A stretch of 64,000 nucleotides of DNA from Ostrinia nubilalis (taxonomy: Eukaryota > Arthropoda > Insecta > Lepidoptera > Crambidae): NCBI RefSeq assembly GCF_963855985.1, contig NC_087104.1:11346001-11410000 (forward strand), given 5' to 3'. The position numbers and the translations under genes are program-made. The first letter of the stretch is position 1. Every line of letters begins with the position of its first letter. Below the pieces are notes generated by a model. The model made no database searches and had not been told where the DNA came from. It saw only the letters and a list, made by a program, of their open reading frames with translations. Positions 62,701 through 64,000 of the stretch are shown here, piece after piece.

Positions 62701-63873
62701 ATGTAACTAAAGATAAGTTGGCATCAAATTGGGTTCAGCTGTGAAGGCAGTGACGCCACTGATCTTGTTACGGCTATTGGTACTCCGCGAGGTCCATTAG
62801 GGGGCCATAACTAATCTTACGGCAGCGCTACTGACGGTAGATTTTACTGCTTTTATTAGTAGTGCCGGGTTTACGTATTAAAGTTTGTCAAGCTAAAATT
62901 TATCATTCTTGGATCTTAAGACAAGACAAGATTCATAATAACATTATAACGAGTGATCCACTCGTATATCCCTACTCGTTTTACCTTGAGTTACTTTGTT
63001 CTGGTGTTAGTATTATTAACTGGTGTTGTTCTTGTTTCCCAGGTGTTGCACGAAGCGATGTCGCGCTGCGTGCCGGTTCTCTCCGCAAGCACGAAGCCTG
63101 GCGACGTGAGCGCGGCGGTGTGCGCTCACTGTGCGCGCTGCTTCGCGGTGGCCGCCGGCTTCGAGGCCTGCCGGGAGGTCTGCGCCGGCCTGCCGCAGCT
63201 GTGCCAGGACCTGGTGCCTTTGCTGAGGCGACCGGTGAGTGACTCTAGCACGAGGCCTGGCGACGTGAGCGCGGCGGTGTGCGCTCACTGTGCGCGCTGC
63301 TTCGCGGTGGCGGCCGGCTTCGAGGCCTGCCGGGAGGTCTGCGCCGGCCTGCCGCAGCTGTGCCAGGACCTGGTGCCTTTACTGAGGCGACCGGTGAGTG
63401 TCTCTAGCACGAGGCCTGGCGACGTGAGCGCGGCGGTGTGCGCTCACTGTGCGCGCTGCTTCGCGGTGGTCGCTGGGTTCGAGGCCTGCCGGGAGGTCTG
63501 CGCCGGCCTGCCGCAGCTGTGCCAGGACCTGGTGCCTCTACTGAGGCGACCGGTGAGTGTCTCTAGCACGAGGCCTGGCGACGTGAGCGCGGCGGTGTGC
63601 GCTCACTGTGCGCGCTGCTTCGCGGTGGCCGCCGGCTTCGAGGCCTGCCGGGAGGTCTGCGCCGGCCTGCCGCAGCTGTGCCAGGACCTGGTGCCTTTAC
63701 TGAGGCGACCGGTGAGTGTCTCCTCAAGCACGAGGCCTGGCGACGTGAGCGCGGCGGTGTGCGCTCACTGTGCGCGCTGCTTCGCGGTGGCCGCCGGCTT
63801 CGAGGCCTGCCGGGAGGTCTGCGCCGGCCTGCCGCAGCTGTGCCAGGACCTGGTGCCTTTACTGAGGCGACCG
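38739..63873 (+). CDS. Rme-8: RME-8 / DNAJC13, endosomal J-domain protein (3' partial)
   Basis: A large endosomal Hsc70 co-chaperone for retromer/clathrin recycling. Coding exons: 38739-39077, 39334-39680, 40769-40904, 41315-41433, 41816-41962, 43026-43125, 44913-45085, 45583-45790, 47286-47441, 48829-49071, 49743-49919, 50244-50456, 50884-51092, 51752-51911, 52007-52107, 52342-52519, 53709-53911, 54985-55105, 55506-55670, 55982-56133, 56876-57077, 60419-60607, 61407-61542, 62257-62447, 63043-63234. The N-terminus ([21 protein letters not shown]) is the phosphoinositide-binding module. Exon 12 ends with an IWN repeat (LPNLIWNH). Exons 16-17 form a GYF-like domain (EWYYNLEQG...GPVSFQQ-LKDLY..G). 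Exon 22 is the mid-protein J domain with HPD ([12 protein letters not shown]). Exons 5, 8, 16, 17, 21, 22, 24 and 25 are followed by tandem copies of their own 3' parts. The gene continues past the right edge. A 12-nt upstream frame (ATG 38731) ends with its TGA overlapping the start codon. Confidence 0.93.
40240..40745. repeat. Two-copy ~256-bp tandem duplication in Rme-8 intron 2
   Basis: Units start at about 40240 (ATAAAATACTTCTAATTAC) and 40496 (ATAAAATCATTCTAATTAC) and are nearly identical through TTTTACCGCCC.TTATTTCG. They are purely intronic and AT-rich, unlike the exon-anchored arrays. They end about 25 bp before exon 3. Confidence 0.9.
40970..41165 (+). mobile_element. RTE LINE 3' fragment, degenerate
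   Basis: CGTAGAACTGATGGCC, CTCGATGGACTGACGACGTGG and TATCCAACACTGGACCTC follow the order of the conserved RTE C-terminal region with many changes. It lies in Rme-8 intron 3. Confidence 0.55.
41799..42150 (+). repeat. Duplicated Rme-8 exon 5 (2 x 184 bp)
   Basis: Two copies, 41816-41962 and 42000-42146, each 147 nt with the acceptor CACGTGCATAG and a donor (GTATGC, then GTGCGC). Both encode [17 protein letters not shown]...[10 protein letters not shown]; copy 2 reads LLACLLDG. Exon length is divisible by three and both ends are phase 2, so the copies can be alternative or both included (49 extra residues). This is the only Rme-8 array where the entire exon with both splice sites is copied. 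Confidence 0.9.
42405..42925 (+). repeat. Dispersed ~500 bp repeat (family D1), copy 2
   Basis: The inverted counterpart of 2722-3220, in Rme-8 intron 5. Shared blocks include CAGGCCTGTTCATCTC and GAAGTCAGCCCTATAGCTTC. It is non-coding. Confidence 0.7.
43763..43940. mobile_element. 178-bp TIR MITE in Rme-8 intron 6
   Basis: CAGTAGCCTTATTCACGTA at the left faces TACGTGAATTAGGCCACTG at the right, giving 19-bp terminal repeats with two mismatches. It has no open frame. Confidence 0.75.
45254..45438. mobile_element. Palindromic MITE in Rme-8 intron 7
   Basis: TAGGCCCGGTTTCAACCAAG with GCGGAGCAGAGCGGAGAAGT faces the complementary ACTTCTCAGCTCTGCTCCGC...GGTGGAAACCGAGCTTAA. The ends TTAG/TTAA suggest a TTA(A/G) target. 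Confidence 0.75.
45677..46718 (+). repeat. Six tandem copies of the 3' part of Rme-8 exon 8
   Basis: The functional exon 8 ends at 45790. Five further copies of its last 111 nt ([20 protein letters not shown]...TMWAEHV), each with donor GTGAGT, end at 46011, 46223, 46388, 46553 and 46718. The last four units are spaced 165 bp, a multiple of three, and are open in one frame. Copy 2 is separated by stops. Each copy is preceded by GTGACGTCACTGATGCAG. A CAG|CCC acceptor would make 0-0 phase cassettes of 111 nt. Between copies 1 and 3 the short motif GTGTAGTGACGTCACTGATG is itself repeated. Confidence 0.92.
47742..47890 (+). mobile_element. RTE LINE 3' fragment, degenerate
   Basis: GGCGGACCGACGATCTGGTA, AAGGTCGCGGGAA and GGATGCGGGCAGCGCAGGAC match the RTE C-terminal order. 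It is out of frame and lies in Rme-8 intron 9. Confidence 0.6.
47951..48742. mobile_element. 792-bp TIR element in Rme-8 intron 9
   Basis: The ends GTCTATCCAATATAGCTTGA and their complement TCAAGCTATATTGGATAGAC continue inward through GATTAGAATGAC. TA flanks both sides (47949-47950 and 48743-48744). It is AT-rich with no transposase. Confidence 0.85.
50037..50180 (+). repeat. Decayed partial copies of the start of Rme-8 exon 12
   Basis: GCACTGGGCACAACGGACTG (50038) and GGCACTACAACACTGGGCAC (50150) resemble the beginning of exon 12 (CAGCACTACGCAG...CAGCATTGGGCACAGCGGAC). They carry many changes, and neither is open or has a clear donor. They look like old, eroded relatives of the exon-linked arrays, here upstream of the exon. 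Confidence 0.45.
50605..50662 (+). mobile_element. RTE LINE 3' end fragment
   Basis: GAAGGAGGCCTATGTTCAGC, AGTGGACGTCCTGTGGCTGA and ATGATGATGA are the canonical RTE tail. It lies in Rme-8 intron 12. Confidence 0.65.
51169..51262 (+). repeat. Dispersed ~92-bp repeat (family D2), copy 2
   Basis: Matches 28221-28312 (GTAGCCAGGATCTACAGC..., GACCGCCAATAAAAACCCA). It lies in Rme-8 intron 13, in the same orientation in the window. Confidence 0.7.
51430..51605. mobile_element. Palindromic MITE in Rme-8 intron 13
   Basis: The left end GGCCCTCGCCCACGGCGACTT faces the right end AAGTCGCCGTGAGTGAGGGCC. The interior is rich in GCACTACTAACGCG-type repeats. TA-containing flanks lie on both sides. Confidence 0.7.
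52536..52663. mobile_element. Half of palindromic MITE family P1, copy C
   Basis: TAGCCTGGTCCGTGAGCACG through CAGTGAGTGTGCGAGCG equals the left half of the P1 palindrome. The right half is missing and is replaced by array sequence. It starts 16 bp after the exon 16 donor. Confidence 0.85.
53025..53152. mobile_element. Half of palindromic MITE family P1, copy D
   Basis: Nearly identical to copy C (AGAATTTTGTCC instead of AGAATCCCGTCC) and in the same position relative to the exon 16 copy. It was therefore duplicated with the array unit rather than inserted twice. Confidence 0.85.
53780..54261 (+). repeat. Three tandem copies of the 3' part of Rme-8 exon 17
   Basis: Exon 17 ends at 53911. 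Copies of its last ~128 nt ([20 protein letters not shown]...ARYYPSR) follow at about 53960-54087 and 54130-54260, each with AGCAG|GTAAGC. Copies are preceded by GAATTTGGAGAGCAGTGGGC. The donor phase is 2 but the visible AG sites give phases 0 or 1, so extra inclusion would break the frame. Confidence 0.92.
54458..54529 (-). tRNA. tRNA-like sequence (tRNA-derived repeat or pseudo-tRNA)
   Basis: On the minus strand a full cloverleaf can be drawn. The acceptor GTCTAAG/CTTAGGC has one G-T pair, the A box is TAGCTCAGTTGG, the anticodon loop is CCGGCAA with GGC at positions 34-36, and the T arm is GTGGG-TTCAATT-CCCGC. Position 33 is C rather than the invariant U, and GGC (Ala) tRNAs are normally absent from animals. 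It is more likely a SINE head or pseudo-tRNA than a working gene. Confidence 0.4.
54683..54873. mobile_element. 191-bp near-perfect palindrome (MITE)
   Basis: TAGTTATTTAATTTTTTAGC with GTTAAGAGTCGCAATCTCAA is followed, after an AT centre, by its complement ending AAAATTAAATAACTA. It lies in Rme-8 intron 17. Confidence 0.85.
56635..56731. mobile_element. 97-bp palindromic MITE
   Basis: TAAGGGCCTTGCCACACTGG with CGGATTGCA faces TGCAATCCGCCAGTGTGGCAAGGCCCTAA. The loop is GC-rich. It lies in Rme-8 intron 20. Confidence 0.85.
57734..57845 (+). repeat. 27-bp minisatellite inside the exon 21 array (short block)
   Basis: About four units of GGTACTGTACTGACGCATAC + TATACCC. Each unit starts at the exon 21 donor and covers the first intron bases. 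It is the same unit as at 58629-59012. Confidence 0.9.
58629..59012 (+). repeat. 27-bp minisatellite inside the exon 21 array (long block)
   Basis: About fourteen 27-bp units, nearly identical; single variants are CTTTACTG near 58822 and CTACACCC near 59002. Because 27 is divisible by three, long frames open on both strands, but their periodic [13 protein letters not shown] products are artefacts. Each unit reproduces the GGTACT donor sequence. Confidence 0.95.
59205..59837. mobile_element. TIR element with repeated TATAGAGGT motifs
   Basis: The ends CAGTGAAACCTGGTTAAGTG and CACTTAACCAAGTTTTACTG are inverted, with TA on both sides (59203-59204 and 59838-59839). The inside carries many copies of a CAGTTATAGAGGT-like motif. 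TIR shape and TA target suggest a pogo/Tigger-type derivative; that is inference. It follows the exon 21 array directly. Confidence 0.75.
59968..60117. mobile_element. 150-bp palindromic MITE
   Basis: AAGCGAGGTTTAGACGAGCA with ATAAAACTTGCAGAAGTTG faces TTTTTTATTGCTAGTCTTAA-CCTCGCTTTA. It lies in Rme-8 intron 21. Confidence 0.75.
60475..60951 (+). repeat. Three tandem copies of the J-domain exon (Rme-8 exon 22) 3' part
   Basis: The functional exon ends at 60607. Copies starting ATGACGGCCAGCGAGGCC at 60654 and 60826 (172-bp period) reproduce the J domain from [14 protein letters not shown] to PEGR with their own donors (GTGAGT, GTAAGT). The intervening TATCGTTATATACACATAGG is the first part of the intron. 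Copy 2 keeps HPD; copy 3 reads HPN, which abolishes the motif needed to stimulate Hsp70. The period is not divisible by three. Confidence 0.93.
61640..62100. repeat. Palindromic GAGAC-rich element in Rme-8 intron 23
   Basis: Simple-sequence GAGACAGAGAC/GTCTCGGTCTC arms lie in opposite orientation around ACTTGACTTTAG..CAATGTATAA and its inverted copy TTATACATTGTCTAAAGTCAAGT. Modules recur (GTGGCGGTTCGC / GCGAACCGCCAC). This looks like several inverted units of a small element enriched in a hexamer satellite. Confidence 0.6.
62498..62550 (+). repeat. Partial copy of an internal piece of Rme-8 exon 24
   Basis: AAGGTGGAAGCGGACCAGCT through GAGGCCCCGGCCTTACTTCC repeats the middle of exon 24 (62317-62366) about 50 bp after that exon's donor. 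No splice site is retained. It is the shortest member of the exon-copy series. Confidence 0.8.
62625..62695. promoter_or_regulatory. TATCGATA-type motif cluster in Rme-8 intron 24
   Basis: ATCGATACATGTATCGATAA is a palindrome, followed by ACATCGATAG and TTATCGATAG within 70 bp. These resemble DRE/BEAF sites. Being intronic, the function is unknown. Confidence 0.35.
63082..63873 (+). repeat. Five tandem in-frame copies of Rme-8 exon 25 3' part
   Basis: Exon 25 (63043-63234) ends CGACCG|GTGAGT. Four more copies of [20 protein letters not shown]...LLRRP end at 63393, 63552, 63711 and 63873, spaced 159, 159, 159 and 162 bp. No stop codon interrupts the frame from the exon 25 acceptor to the last donor (GTAAGT), and a TAG lies just beyond it. 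The array could thus be one 831-nt exon with five 53-54-residue repeats joined by VSVSS. All five donors are in the same phase (0), so each could also be used alone. Confidence 0.94.
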
Positions 63874-63960
63874 GTAAGTTTTTAGCCGACTGGGTGAAGG
63901 AGGGTGATGTTTTTAACAGCGCGTATGTATAAATTGTGGATGTTTGTACTTTTGTGTCAC

Positions 63961-64000
63961 TAAAGTTCGGTCGCCGAGCAGATAGAATTTCGTACAATGA
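63961..64000. mobile_element. Start of a P1-family MITE at the window edge, copy E
   Basis: TAAAGTTCGGTCGCCGAGCA followed by GATAGAATTTCGTACAATGA is a diverged left end of the P1 palindrome (cf. 1587 and 27339). It is cut by the window end, about 90 bp after the exon 25 array. Confidence 0.65.

Overview
The window looks like a piece of a moth or butterfly (lepidopteran) nuclear genome. It is AT-rich, holds conserved animal housekeeping genes with GT-AG introns, and is packed with small palindromic TIR elements, tRNA-derived SINEs, RTE-type LINE remnants and one RNase-H-bearing non-LTR retrotransposon. No bacterial or viral operon structure is present. The order-level call rests on recognising these repeat types and is an inference.

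Layout. (1) 1377-8423, minus: mau2 (SCC4), the cohesin-loader partner of Nipped-B/NIPBL. Its 5' seven coding exons are here and the 3' exons lie outside the window to the left. (2) 9152-13678, plus: RpL12, four coding exons, head-to-head with mau2. (3) 14595-15797, plus: an intronless TSG101 (ESCRT-I). (4) 17121-32016, minus: cytosolic seryl-tRNA synthetase, eight coding exons. Its 10.3 kb last intron is swollen by a LINE that itself contains nested elements. (5) 32854-37335, minus: a five-exon THAP-domain, P-element/THAP9-like transposase gene broken by one short insertion. (6) 38739-63873, plus: Rme-8/DNAJC13, the endosomal J-domain protein, 25 coding exons; the 3' end lies outside the window. 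TSG101 and Rme-8 both act in endosomal sorting, but nothing here shows they are co-regulated.

The most striking signal is a repeated architecture in three different genes (mau2, SerRS, Rme-8). The 3' part of a coding exon, with its 5' splice site and the first bases of the following intron, is tandemly copied 2 to 11 times on the intron side of the functional exon. I count ten such arrays: mau2 exon 7; SerRS exon 7; Rme-8 exons 5, 8, 16, 17, 21, 22, 24 and 25. Copies carry point differences, indels and sometimes broken key residues (one J-domain copy reads HPN instead of HPD). Some arrays keep frame, most notably the last Rme-8 array, which could be translated as five 53-residue repeats or form a ladder of in-phase alternative donors. 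Others are out of frame and must be spliced out if the gene works. A roughly 210 bp palindromic element family lies in or beside four of the arrays. RpL12, TSG101 and the THAP gene have no such arrays. Assembly error has to be excluded first.

The second theme is nested transposons whose boundaries can be read from target-site duplications: a four-level nest in the SerRS intron, and a hAT-type element (8-bp duplication) inside a fold-back element in RpL12 intron 3.
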